Shown here: piece after piece, positions 18,725-28,218 of the stretch
Layout: each line of letters begins with the position of its first letter
Position numbering within the stretch: position 1 is the stretch's first letter
NCBI GenBank assembly: GCA_009838845.1
Contig: VXRD01000052.1
Location: 1-64,000, forward strand
Direction: 5' to 3'
Length of the DNA stretch: 64,000 nucleotides
DNA from: Gemmatimonadota bacterium
Lineage (GTDB): Bacteria > Latescibacterota > UBA2968
Program-made: the position numbers and the translations under genes
The notes under the pieces: model-generated
Told to the model about the DNA's origin: nothing
The model's database searches: none
Seen by the model: only the letters and a program-made list of their open reading frames with translations

Positions 18725-19696
18725 ATGAAAGCCAAACTCGCCATCGTCGGTTGCGGAAACCCAGCGCAAAAATGGCATCTGCCAACCCTGCACATCCTCG
18801 CCAAACATGGCGAACTCGATTTTGTCGCGCTCTGCGACATGAATGAGCCGTTCGAGGTTGCAGAAAATTACTTTCGTATGCCAAAACAGCGCATGATCAT
18901 CAAACTCATTAAAGAAGGCATTCTGGGTGATATCGTGCGTGTGTACTTCATAGAGCCCAAACGACAGGACCCCTTTGAGCCAACCGTGACACATAAGGGT
19001 TTGGGTCGCCCAATCTCAGGCTTTGGGCGCACATCAGGCATGTGCCTGGACATGGGCGCACATCTGTTGTCATAGTTGCGTTTGTACGCGCAAAGCGAAC
19101 CTGTTCAGATTGCGGGAACAGTGAGAAAATACCGCTCAGACCCCAAAAGCATCCACGAAGACTGGGCACATGCGCTCATCGATTTTGAAAGCGGTGCCGT
19201 GGGCATCTATGAAACATCACGACTTGGTGAAGCACAAAAGTACTGCCAGATTACCGGCACCCTTGGCAACATTCTCGACAATGACTACTTCGGTCCAGAA
19301 ATCCCTCTACGCTCGCTGATTGGCGAAGAGATGCAAGACATTCCTGTCGAAACCTTGCGTCGCAATATCGACGGCGTGGATGTACTCCAACGCATCATCG
19401 TACACACCGATCCAAAGATCGTTTATGAAAATCCATTCCGCGACTACCCCATCGACGACTGGTGTGTTGGTCACGCTTCCGAAATCATGAGCCTCGCCAA
19501 CACGGCGTTAAACGACGAGCCTCCCGAATACGGTCTCGGCGGTCGCAAAGACGTTGAAATGACGATGGCAATTTATGAATCTTCCCTCAACAACATGACC
19601 CCCATTGAGTTGCCCATCAAAGACATGACCTCATACGAGCAAATGGTTCACGAAGATTATCGCGAAAAATTCAGTCGCCCTATCGACCAGTTCTAA
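18725..19696 (+). pseudogene. Gfo/Idh/MocA oxidoreductase, broken by internal deletion and amber codon
   Basis: The start (KLAIVGCGNPAQKWHLP) is the Rossmann dinucleotide loop of an NAD(P)-dependent sugar dehydrogenase, and the end (from ICETSRLG-like EIYETSRLG region to EKFSRPIDQF) is the substrate domain. Near residue 50 the reading jumps from the second Rossmann strand (AENYFRMP) to a helix normally 70-90 residues further on (IKLIKEGILGDIV), so the segment with the catalytic EKP motif is missing. In addition TAG at 19073-19075 stops the frame, which otherwise continues without shift to 19696. Both defects together indicate a decaying gene. The flanking genes are intact. Confidence 0.8.
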
Positions 19697-19728
19697 GCAG
19701 GTGTTAGAAGGCGTTTACAGGAGTTGTA

Positions 19729-21180
19729 ATGGCCAACCAAAAACCACTGAATTTCATATTTTTTCAGCCCGACGAAATGCGAGCCGAAAGTCTGGCATGT
19801 TATGGTCATCCATTGATCAAAACCCCAAATTACGATCGCCTCGCAGCAGAAGGTGTTCGCTTTGATCAATGCCATGTGCAAAATGCCCAGTGTACGCCTT
19901 CCAGAGTTTCGATGATGACGGGGCTTTATCCTCACTGTGCCGGACATCGCTCCATGTGGCATCTGATAAGGCCTCACGAACCCCATCTTTTTAAATATCT
20001 CCATGAAGCTGGCTACGACATTCACTGGTTTGGCAAAAACGATATGCTTGCACCAGGAAGTTTGTCCTGCATCAAAGAATATTATGAACACAAAGACGAC
20101 AAAAGAAAGAACCGCTGGAAAAGCGGCGACAAAGAATTCTACAGCTTTGACTATCTGCCCTTAGACTGCGAAAGAGAAGAGGTTGCCGACTATGTGAAAG
20201 TCAAATCGGGAATCGATTTTTTGCGCAATCGCAATGACGATGACAATCCCTTCTTTTTATTTTTGCCACTTCTCCAACCCCATCCAAGTTATACCACCCA
20301 CCCTGATTTTTACGACATGTATGATCCCAAAGATATACCAGATTTGCGACCTCCAGACCTGGACAAAAAACCAGATTTCTACACGCTCATCAGGAAATAC
20401 CGTCGCCTTGATGAATTGTCAGATGCTTTCTTTCGAAAGTTGAATGCCGCTTATCTCGGCATGATCAGTTTTACCGACTGGCTTCTCGGAGAGCTGATGG
20501 CTGTTATGGAGGAGAAGGGCCTTTTTGAAAATACGGTTCTCATTGTTTCATCTGATCACGGTGACTGGGCAGGCGACTATGGCCTCGTTGAAAAATGGCC
20601 CAGTGATTACAGCGATACACTGACGCACGTACCGCTATTGGTCAAAGCACCCGGTAACAAAGCAGGTCATGTGGTTGAAGGCCCCGTTGAAATGTTTGAC
20701 CTCATGCCATCCGTTCTGGAACTGGCCGGTCTTTCGACCACACACACGCATTTCGCCAGATCCTTTGTGCCTCAACTCCACGGAGAAGCAGAAGACAAAA
20801 ACAGATTGGTATTCGCAGAAGGGGGCTATGAGACCCAAGAACCCCATGTGTTTGAAGGACGATGGAACTTGTGGAATAAGAATCCCGAGCAGGATAGCAT
20901 CTATTTGCCCAAAGGCAAATTGCAACAAGAAATACCCGAAAGTGTCTGCCGTACGACCATGATCAGGAGTTTGAATCACAAACTTATTCGACGCACAGCC
21001 GGTCAGGACGAATTATACGATCTGGAGAATGATCCCCGAGAGTTAGAAAATTTGATTGATGATTCTGGTATGCAAGAGACAAAATCAGACCTGGAAAGAG
21101 CCATGCTCGATTGGTTTATGAAAACCTCTGATACGGTTCCTGTGGGCGGAGATCCAAGAGGCTTTCCGCTTGAAAAATAG
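19729..21180 (+). CDS. Sulfatase (formylglycine type)
   Basis: A 483-residue type I sulfatase, hydrolysing sulfate esters through a formylglycine made from Cys55 in CTPSR (55-59, followed by VSMMTG). Other metal-site segments are FFQPDEMRAE near the N-terminus and SSDHGDWAGDYGL. The usual DD pair at the N-terminus is replaced by QPDE, seen in a subset of sulfatases. No signal peptide is visible, so it should act in the cytoplasm unless exported otherwise. No formylglycine-generating enzyme is in the window. GGAG lies 5 bases before ATG. A remnant of another sulfatase starts 9 bases after its stop. Confidence 0.9.
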   Translation: MANQKPLNFIFFQPDEMRAESLACYGHPLIKTPNYDRLAAEGVRFDQCHVQNAQCTPSRVSMMTGLYPHCAGHRSMWHLIRPHEPHLFKYLHEAGYDIHWFGKNDMLAPGSLSCIKEYYEHKDDKRKNRWKSGDKEFYSFDYLPLDCEREEVADYVKVKSGIDFLRNRNDDDNPFFLFLPLLQPHPSYTTHPDFYDMYDPKDIPDLRPPDLDKKPDFYTLIRKYRRLDELSDAFFRKLNAAYLGMISFTDWLLGELMAVMEEKGLFENTVLIVSSDHGDWAGDYGLVEKWPSDYSDTLTHVPLLVKAPGNKAGHVVEGPVEMFDLMPSVLELAGLSTTHTHFARSFVPQLHGEAEDKNRLVFAEGGYETQEPHVFEGRWNLWNKNPEQDSIYLPKGKLQQEIPESVCRTTMIRSLNHKLIRRTAGQDELYDLENDPRELENLIDDSGMQETKSDLERAMLDWFMKTSDTVPVGGDPRGFPLEK

Positions 21181-21189
21181 GAGAATGAA

Positions 21190-21299
21190 ATGTCGAAGGA
21201 CCGACCCAACCTGGTTGTCATTTACTGCGATGATTTAGGATACGGCGACTGATGGCTGACCTTCAATCGTGGGCAGAAGAAATGGATGTGGAAAAATGA
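21190..21299 (+). pseudogene. Remnant of a deleted sulfatase gene (both ends retained)
   Basis: An AGGAG ribosome-binding site and ATG at 21190 begin 20 codons reading MSKDRPNLVVIYCDDLGYGD, the canonical sulfatase N-terminus with its metal-binding DD pair, then TGA at 21250-21252. An ATG overlapping that stop opens a 15-residue frame (MADLQSWAEEMDVEK) that ends in an ATGA overlap with the next sulfatase. The simplest reading is an out-of-frame internal deletion that removed some 400 codons, leaving both ends of a former gene in the operon. That the second piece is the old C-terminus is inference. Confidence 0.65.
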
Positions 21300-23527
21300 T
21301 AGAATCAAATTTTCGTGGCAAGATAGGCATCTCCTACAAGGATTCGGAACCAGATTGGCTTTCCCCCCCATCGTCAGACGGTGCCCCAAACGTCCTTGTG
21401 ATTCTTCTGGATGACACCGGATTTGGCAACCTCGGTTGTTATGGTTCGACCATTGAAACGCCAAACATGGACGCGCTCTCAGAAAATGGACTGCGGTACA
21501 ATAACTTCCATGTTACGCCCCTGTGTTCTCCGACCCGAGCGTCGCTGTTGACAGGTCGTAACCATCATGCCGTTGGTATGTCGACCATTGTCGATGGTGG
21601 TGATGCTGGATTTCCCAACCGACGGAGTCGCGTTAGTCGGCACGCAGCTACCCTGGCAGAAATGCTGAGTGAAGAAGGGTTCGCCACCTTTGCCCTGGGC
21701 AAATGGCATCTCAACCCCAGTACACAAAACTCAGCTGGTGGATCTCGCGAAGAATGGCCATTACAGCGCGGGTTCGATCGCTTCTACGGTTTCCTGCCGG
21801 GTGCTACCGACCAGTTCTATCCAGAGCTGACCTATGACAATCACCCAGTGTCGCCTTCAAAAACACCAGAAGAGGGCTATCACCTCACAGAAGACCTGGT
21901 GGACCACGCCATCGAGTTTGTCAATGACCTCAAGGCCATGCGTCCAGAAACACCGTTCTTCATGTATTTTGCGCCCGGTGCTATGCATAACCCACATCAA
22001 GCGCCGAAAGAATACATCAAAAAATACCGCAGTCGTTTTGACGAAGGGTGGGACGTTATCCGTGAGCGCTATTTTCAAAAGCAAACCAAACTTGGGATTA
22101 TTCCCGACGGCACTCGCCTGCCACCAAGGAATCCCGGAGTACAGCCGTGGGAAACACTGAGCCAGAATGAGAAAAATTTCGTGTGTCGATTGCAAGAGAC
22201 CTGGGCAGGTTTCCTCGAACATACAGATGCACAGATCGGACGCTTGATCGAACATCTGCGCGCCATTGACCAGTTGGACAACACACTCCTGATCCTCACC
22301 GCCGACAACGGCACCAGCCAAAACGGTGGTCCTTATGGTGTTATGAATATCGGACCCAGCCCCCTCCGAAATGCCACAAACGATGGACAGACCGTAGGCG
22401 GGAAAACCAGTCGCGCTTTACCAGAAGAAGACTTTGATGCCATACAGGAAAAGCTGGATGATATCGGGAGCCCACACAGCTACACCGATATCCCCTGGGG
22501 TTGGGCTCAGGTGGGCAACACACCCTTGCCTTGGTATAAACAGGATACACACGCAGGGGGTGTACGGGTGCCGATGATCATTCACTATCCCCCAGCTATA
22601 AAAGATGCTGGCGGTGTAAGGGGACAGTTCCACTTCGTTTCGGATCTCACACCGACAATACTTGAAGTACTCAATTTACAACCTCGGTCGTGCTACCGCG
22701 GATACGATCAGATGCCTATTACGGGAACGAGCATGGCCTACACTTTTGACGACAGAGATTGCCCTACGCAAAAACCTGTTCAGTATTTTGAAATGATGGG
22801 CAACCGTGCGCTCTGGCTCGACGGCTGGATGGCCGTTACCAGACACGATCCAGACGACGATTACAATGATGACGAATGGGAATTGTATTATCTCGATGAA
22901 GATTTCTCGCAATCCAATAACCTCGCAAAGGCCGAGCCGGATCAACTGAAAAAGCTGATTGAAAGATGGTGGGTAGAAGCCGGACGCTATGGCGTCTTGC
23001 CTCTGCGCTCTGGGCTGCCACCGCGCCCCACCACTGCGGAACCCGATTCGCTGACGTATCATTTTGTTCCGCCAATGGCTCGCATTGCATCAAAACAATC
23101 GCCCGCACTGGAACAGGGAAACTGGTCATTAACTGCCGAAGTTGAGATCCTGCCAGAAACCGAAGGCGTCATCTATGCCCAGGGAAAATCCCTCGATGGA
23201 TTTTCTTTATTCATACAGAATGGCACACTGTGCTTTGTGTATAACGCGCTGGGTCAAACAATCTCAGGTCGTTCCACAACGACGCTTCCCAATGGTCGTA
23301 TTACCGTGGGCGCTGCGTTCAAACCAGCCGACGATGGCACAGGAACCATCACTCTCACGGGAGATGGCGAGACAATCGGTTTGATCCAAATTCCAGACGC
23401 CACACGCAGGTCAAAGATGCGCGGTGTAGAAGTCGGTCGCAACCGACATTCACCCATCGCGAGCGTTTCACCTTTTGAATTCACTGGCGTTATCCATTTT
23501 GTAGATATATGCGTAGAACTCAGGTGA
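21296..23527 (+). CDS. AtsA-type arylsulfatase, long form
   Basis: A 743-residue sulfatase of the roughly 750-780 residue arylsulfatase group. The catalytic motif is CSPTRASLLTG (Cys77 to formylglycine), with LLDDTGFG at the metal site and GKWHL and TADNGTS further on. After the alpha/beta core (to about 590) come some 150 residues of beta-sandwich-like sequence (LTAEVEILPETEGVIYAQG onwards) resembling a laminin-G/lectin-type module. No signal peptide. I chose ATG 21296, coupled by ATGA to the remnant upstream; a GTG at 21269 is possible. It is a clear paralogue of the next gene, collinear over its full length. Confidence 0.88.
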   Translation: MIESNFRGKIGISYKDSEPDWLSPPSSDGAPNVLVILLDDTGFGNLGCYGSTIETPNMDALSENGLRYNNFHVTPLCSPTRASLLTGRNHHAVGMSTIVDGGDAGFPNRRSRVSRHAATLAEMLSEEGFATFALGKWHLNPSTQNSAGGSREEWPLQRGFDRFYGFLPGATDQFYPELTYDNHPVSPSKTPEEGYHLTEDLVDHAIEFVNDLKAMRPETPFFMYFAPGAMHNPHQAPKEYIKKYRSRFDEGWDVIRERYFQKQTKLGIIPDGTRLPPRNPGVQPWETLSQNEKNFVCRLQETWAGFLEHTDAQIGRLIEHLRAIDQLDNTLLILTADNGTSQNGGPYGVMNIGPSPLRNATNDGQTVGGKTSRALPEEDFDAIQEKLDDIGSPHSYTDIPWGWAQVGNTPLPWYKQDTHAGGVRVPMIIHYPPAIKDAGGVRGQFHFVSDLTPTILEVLNLQPRSCYRGYDQMPITGTSMAYTFDDRDCPTQKPVQYFEMMGNRALWLDGWMAVTRHDPDDDYNDDEWELYYLDEDFSQSNNLAKAEPDQLKKLIERWWVEAGRYGVLPLRSGLPPRPTTAEPDSLTYHFVPPMARIASKQSPALEQGNWSLTAEVEILPETEGVIYAQGKSLDGFSLFIQNGTLCFVYNALGQTISGRSTTTLPNGRITVGAAFKPADDGTGTITLTGDGETIGLIQIPDATRRSKMRGVEVGRNRHSPIASVSPFEFTGVIHFVDICVELR

Positions 23528-23549
23528 GGAACTAATCAGGGAATGATAT

Positions 23550-25793
23550 ATGGAACATGACAGGCATTTCAATGGGACCATCGGTCGGACCTTTGAAGAC
23601 TCAACTGCATCATGGATCACGAAACCGACTGAGTTAAAACAGTCGCCCAACATCGTGATGATTGTGTTAGACGATGTCGGGTATTCACAATTGGGCTGTT
23701 ATGGTTCTGACATTGAGACACCTGCGCTGGACAGTTTGGCAGAAGATGGCTTGCGATATGCCAATTTCCATGTAACCCCACTGTGTTCCCCTACCCGCAC
23801 TTGCTTGTTGACGGGTCGAAACCATCATAGTGTTGGTATGGGCCGCGTGACTGAGATGAACAACGGCTTTCCCAATACACGCGGTTTTATTTCCAAAGAA
23901 GCCGCCAATCTGGCTGAACTATTGCGCCCCCATGGCTATCAGACCCTCGCTGCAGGCAAATGGCACTTGAATGCCATCGATGACACGAGTCCGGCAGGGT
24001 CCTATGATCACTGGCCTTTACAACGTGGCTTTGACCGCTTCTATGGTTTCCTGGCTGGCGAGACCAACCAGTGGCATCCCGAACTCGTCATGGGCAACGA
24101 GCGCATTGAACAGCCATCCACCGAGGACTATCACCTGTCGGAAGATATCGTTGACCAATCTTGCAAATGGCTTCGGCAGTTGGTTTCGGCAGACCCCGAC
24201 AAACCCTTCTTTCTGTACCTGGCATTTGCGGCTGGTCATTCACCCCACCACGTGCCACGAGAATTTGCAGACAAATACAAAGGTCGGTTTGACGATGGCT
24301 GGGATGTTGCGCGTGACAAAATCCTAACTCGCCAGAAAGCATCCGGTCTATTGCCTGATGATCAACGTCTCGCCTCGCGGAATGATGGTGTACAACCCTG
24401 GGACGAACTGAGCGCAGATGAGCAACGCCTTGCAACCAGGTTCAAGGAAGTCTTTGCTGGCTTTATGGAACACACCGATGTTCAAATCACCCGTTTGCTC
24501 GCCGAGTTGGATGCACTCGGTAAACGCGACGACACAATTGTGATCGCCCTTTCTGACAATGGCGCAGCATCTCTGGGTGGTCCTCACGGTAGCTACCATC
24601 ATCTGCGTTCTCGCATAGGAGATCCACCCACAGTTGAGGAAAATCTCGCCCACATTGATGACCTCGGCGGTCCTCTAAGCTATCCCATTTATCCTTTCGG
24701 CTGGGCGATGGCGGGCAACACGCCGTTCAAACGCTATAAAGGAAATACCTATGCAGGCGGTGTCCGCGCACCACTGCTCATCCGTTGGCCAGCGGGTATC
24801 CAGGCCAAAGGCGAAACGCGGCGACAGTTTTATCATGTGGTGGATATAACCCCGACCCTGTTAGACCTTCTGGGGCTGGATCTGCCCAATCAGGTGAACG
24901 GCATAGAACAAATCCCTTTGCATGGTACGTCGATGGCTCACACACTGAATGACAATACGGCGGATACCCGAAAAAAAATCCAGTATTTCGAAACGACTGG
25001 TCAAAGAGCGATCTGGCACGAAGGCTGGAAAGCCGTGACCTTCCACACCAGAGGCACCGACTTCGATACAGACGAATGGGAGCTTTATCATTTGGATCAG
25101 GACCTGGCCGAGATAGACAACCTGGCAGATCAGCATCCTGAAAAATTAAGAGAAATGATCGACCTCTGGTGGCGTGAAGCGGAGCAATACGGCGTCTTAC
25201 CTCTGGATGATATAGGTGGCAGAAATGGTGTGGGCTGGTGGCCTGAACCCAAGGATCGCTGGGTATTATACCAGGATGCGGTACTGCCCCACCATTTTAA
25301 ATCCGGCCCAAGAGTGCTCGGTCTCTCACATCGCATTACCGCACGCATTGAACGTAAATCAACGGACGTCGAAGGTACTATTGTCGCCGATGGTGGTCGA
25401 TTTGGTGGCTGGAGCTTATTCATCCACGACAATCGCCTGCACTATACAAACAACCACTCCGGCGATCAAAAACGCATCTCATCATCAGTGACAATTCCAC
25501 CGGGCAATGTAACACTTCGTCTTGATGTGGTGAAAACCGGAGAAGATGAAGGGCGTGCACGTTTCTTTGTAAATGACCAGCCTGCGGGCGAAGGTCTTAT
25601 ATCACCATTTCGCCAATATAACTTTGTCAACGAACCCTTTGAAGTGGGGCGAGATAGCCAGACACCCGTTGACGATCACTACAACGCCCCGTTTGTATTC
25701 TCAGGCCAAATCGTCAATGTGGTGATTGAGGCCGTAGGTGAAGAGATCGTGGATCAAAATACCCTGCTTGAAGAACTGATGAGTAGTCAATAG
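23550..25793 (+). CDS. AtsA-type arylsulfatase, tandem paralogue
   Basis: A 747-residue paralogue of the preceding sulfatase with the same order of domains. The nucleophile motif is CSPTRTCLLTG (Cys79), the N-terminal metal site VLDDVGYS, and the HGWK/DGWMAV region before the DTDEWELYHLDQDL stretch is shared. A C-terminal beta-sandwich (about 600-747) contains DGGRFGGWSLFIHDNRLHY. No signal peptide is seen, so both long sulfatases appear cytoplasmic. Divergence between the two copies is large at the DNA level, so the duplication is old. The gene ends 9 bases before the NIPSNAP-like gene with a shared AGGAGG. Confidence 0.88.
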   Translation: MEHDRHFNGTIGRTFEDSTASWITKPTELKQSPNIVMIVLDDVGYSQLGCYGSDIETPALDSLAEDGLRYANFHVTPLCSPTRTCLLTGRNHHSVGMGRVTEMNNGFPNTRGFISKEAANLAELLRPHGYQTLAAGKWHLNAIDDTSPAGSYDHWPLQRGFDRFYGFLAGETNQWHPELVMGNERIEQPSTEDYHLSEDIVDQSCKWLRQLVSADPDKPFFLYLAFAAGHSPHHVPREFADKYKGRFDDGWDVARDKILTRQKASGLLPDDQRLASRNDGVQPWDELSADEQRLATRFKEVFAGFMEHTDVQITRLLAELDALGKRDDTIVIALSDNGAASLGGPHGSYHHLRSRIGDPPTVEENLAHIDDLGGPLSYPIYPFGWAMAGNTPFKRYKGNTYAGGVRAPLLIRWPAGIQAKGETRRQFYHVVDITPTLLDLLGLDLPNQVNGIEQIPLHGTSMAHTLNDNTADTRKKIQYFETTGQRAIWHEGWKAVTFHTRGTDFDTDEWELYHLDQDLAEIDNLADQHPEKLREMIDLWWREAEQYGVLPLDDIGGRNGVGWWPEPKDRWVLYQDAVLPHHFKSGPRVLGLSHRITARIERKSTDVEGTIVADGGRFGGWSLFIHDNRLHYTNNHSGDQKRISSSVTIPPGNVTLRLDVVKTGEDEGRARFFVNDQPAGEGLISPFRQYNFVNEPFEVGRDSQTPVDDHYNAPFVFSGQIVNVVIEAVGEEIVDQNTLLEELMSSQ

Positions 25794-25802
25794 GAGGATT
25801 GA

Positions 25803-26477
25803 ATGATCTATACCATCCGCACATTTCACGTTCACCGCAAAGACTACGCCGAATTTGTTCGCTTTAGCGAAGAACAGATCTGGCCAGCCATCGAAGAAAA
25901 AGGAGCGCGTGCACTCGGCCTCTGGGTCGTTGCCATAGGTGGCCCCGAACGCATCTTTCTCATGACGCGATACGACAGCCATGGTCATTGGGAAGAAACC
26001 CGAAACTGGGACAATCTCGCCAATGAAGGCAGAGGACGTACCGCACTCGTACACGAAACCGAATGTATTTCCCTCTTGCCCCTCACGCAAAGACAGCCCG
26101 ACAGCGACGCCCCCGAAAAAAAGCCTGGCATTTATACTCTGCGCTCATTCAAAGTCGCGCCTACCGACGTTTCGCGTTTTGTCGACTTGTCAGAAAATCA
26201 GTGGTGGCCCTGGGTCACCCGAGGCGAAGGTGTGCGCCCCATTGGTCAATGGATAACCAAATCAGCACCCGAAGACCGCATCTACATGATGACGCGATAC
26301 GACAGCCTGTATCATTGGGAAGGCCATCACAGCAATGTCGGCACCATCGCACAACCCGATGATCCCGAAATGGGCAAAGTCTGGGAAATCGGCCAAAAAG
26401 CCATTCAAGAGCGCAAAAAAATCACCATCGATACCAACGTCAAAGTTCTGCGTCCCATCACCAGCAGAAGACCATAA
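25803..26477 (+). CDS. Two-domain NIPSNAP-like protein
   Basis: A 224-residue protein made of two tandem dimeric-alpha/beta-barrel units of the NIPSNAP type. Unit 1 (about 1-85) starts MIYTIRTFHV and has IFLMTRYDSHGHWE; unit 2 (about 108-200) starts GIYTLRSFKV and has IYMMTRYDSLYHWE. The internal duplication is obvious by eye. Such folds bind small hydrophobic or haem-like ligands or act as minor catabolic enzymes; no catalytic residues can be named. AGGAGG lies upstream. It lies 12 bases before the ThDP enzyme gene, suggesting a shared pathway. Confidence 0.75.
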   Translation: MIYTIRTFHVHRKDYAEFVRFSEEQIWPAIEEKGARALGLWVVAIGGPERIFLMTRYDSHGHWEETRNWDNLANEGRGRTALVHETECISLLPLTQRQPDSDAPEKKPGIYTLRSFKVAPTDVSRFVDLSENQWWPWVTRGEGVRPIGQWITKSAPEDRIYMMTRYDSLYHWEGHHSNVGTIAQPDDPEMGKVWEIGQKAIQERKKITIDTNVKVLRPITSRRP

Positions 26478-26489
26478 CAGGAGGCCCCA

Positions 26490-28163
26490 ATGCCCCAAAT
26501 GACAGGTGCACGATTTCTCGCAGAAACCGTGCATGACCACGGAATAGACACCGTCTTTTTTATGCCCTACATCGCGCCCCGAGCATTGATGGAAATGGAA
26601 AATCTCGGCATGAAACGCGTGCAAACCCACGGAGAAAAAGCCGCCGCGTACATGGCCGATGCGTATGCGCGCATCAGACGCGGTCCAGGTCTTTGTATGG
26701 CCCAATCCGTTGGTGCCGTTAACCTCGCTGCTGGTCTTCAAGACGCATATCTTGCCTGCTCGCCTGTTATCGCAATCACAGGCAAAGAAAGCCATGTCAA
26801 TCAGCTCCGCCATGCCTATCAGGAAGTCGATCACCGAAACCCGTTTGGTGCAGTTACAAAATACACCGCTGATGTCCACGCCGTCGATCTGTTGCCCGTG
26901 TATTTGCGGCAGGCTTTTCGATCAGCCACCACAGGCACACCCGGTCCCGTACATCTCGATCTACAAGGTCTTGCCGGTCAAGTCGTCGTTGAAGCCGAAG
27001 CCGATTTTGAAGTCGTCATCGAATCTGCCTTTTCCCAGATTCCACCTTTTCGTCCGACTGCCGAACCCGAATTGATCACCGAAGCCCTCAGCCTTCTATC
27101 TCAAGCCAAAAAGCCGATTATCATGGCCGGTGGCGGTGTGACCACATCCGATGCCAGCGCCGAACTCATCACCCTTGCCGAGAAGCTTTCTATCCCCGTT
27201 GCCACATCCCTCAATGCCAAAGCCATGTTTCCCGCCGATCACGAACTCGCTATCGGCACACCCGGTTCATACTCACGCGCCTGTGCCAATCAGGCCATGT
27301 TTGAAACCGATCTGGTTTTCTTCATCGGCAGTCATACGGGCGGGCAGGTTACCAATGGGTATAAAGTGCCGCCACAAGGCACGCCCATCATTCAACTCGA
27401 CATCAATGCCGAAGAATTGGGTCGCAACTATCCCCTCACCCTCGGCCTTCAAGGCGACGTGCGAAACACATTGCGCCTCATGATTGATCAGGCCAGCAAA
27501 GCAGAGCCTCGCACCCAATGGATCGCCCGCATCCACGAACTCGTCAACGCATGGAAAGAAGACATGGCCAAACATGTCAACTCCGACACCGAACCCATGC
27601 GTCCCGAACGCCTCTGCAAAGAACTGTCTGACTTTCTTCCTTCCGATGCCATACTCGTCTCCGACACAGGCCACTCCGGCATCTGGACCGGCACCATGCT
27701 CGACTTCAAATATCCCACACAATCTTATATCCGCTGTTCTGGTTCACTCGGCTGGGGTTTCCCTGCAGCCCTCGGTGCCAAATGCGCCGCACCAGACCGT
27801 CCCGTCATTTGCTTCACTGGCGATGGGGGCATCTGGTATCACATGACCGAACTCGACACCGCCATGAAATCCGAAATCAACACCGTCACCGTCATCAACA
27901 ACAACCATTCGCTGAACCAGGAACAAGGTGGTGTAGAACACACCTATGGCGGTCGTACCAAAGGCTCTGATGAACTCTGGCTCTTCCCAGACGCAGACTT
28001 TGCCAAAATGGCCGAAGCTATGGGATGCTTTGGCATCACCGTCAACAAAATCAGCGAGCTGCAAAGTGCTCTTGAGCAAGCCCTCAACGCAGGCAAACCC
28101 GCCGTCGTCGATGTCAAAACCCATCTCGAAGGCATTGCTGCAAAAGCCTGGATGCCAGCCTAA
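26490..28163 (+). CDS. Thiamine diphosphate-dependent enzyme, acetolactate synthase-like
   Basis: A 557-residue ThDP enzyme of the acetolactate synthase / benzoylformate decarboxylase superfamily. The ThDP-activating Glu is in THGEKAAAYMADAYAR (Glu49); the central domain has PIIMAGGGV; the metal/ThDP motif is GDGGIW (near 444) running to INNNHS. The family covers acetolactate synthases, oxalyl-CoA decarboxylase, sulfopyruvate and sulfoacetaldehyde-type enzymes, so the substrate is open. No regulatory ilvN-like subunit follows, making a biosynthetic acetolactate synthase unlikely. AGGAGG precedes the start. It lies in the sulfatase/PhyH island and presumably handles a 2-keto acid. Confidence 0.87.
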   Translation: MPQMTGARFLAETVHDHGIDTVFFMPYIAPRALMEMENLGMKRVQTHGEKAAAYMADAYARIRRGPGLCMAQSVGAVNLAAGLQDAYLACSPVIAITGKESHVNQLRHAYQEVDHRNPFGAVTKYTADVHAVDLLPVYLRQAFRSATTGTPGPVHLDLQGLAGQVVVEAEADFEVVIESAFSQIPPFRPTAEPELITEALSLLSQAKKPIIMAGGGVTTSDASAELITLAEKLSIPVATSLNAKAMFPADHELAIGTPGSYSRACANQAMFETDLVFFIGSHTGGQVTNGYKVPPQGTPIIQLDINAEELGRNYPLTLGLQGDVRNTLRLMIDQASKAEPRTQWIARIHELVNAWKEDMAKHVNSDTEPMRPERLCKELSDFLPSDAILVSDTGHSGIWTGTMLDFKYPTQSYIRCSGSLGWGFPAALGAKCAAPDRPVICFTGDGGIWYHMTELDTAMKSEINTVTVINNNHSLNQEQGGVEHTYGGRTKGSDELWLFPDADFAKMAEAMGCFGITVNKISELQSALEQALNAGKPAVVDVKTHLEGIAAKAWMPA

Positions 28164-28218
28164 CAGGATATAAGATCGCAAAAAACCACTTCAACATCAT
28201 TTTTTTGGAGGAGCAACA

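Noticed and set aside
19073-19075. Amber codon as possible pyrrolysine or recoding site
   Set aside because: The gene also lacks its catalytic segment, and no pyl genes or recoding structure are seen; a pseudogene is simpler.
26262-26879. Antisense 205-codon frame spanning the NIPSNAP and ThDP genes
   Set aside because: It crosses two well-supported sense genes and has no family resemblance.
27273-28181. Antisense frames of about 150 codons across the ThDP enzyme gene
   Set aside because: They follow the codon bias of the sense gene and show no domain features.
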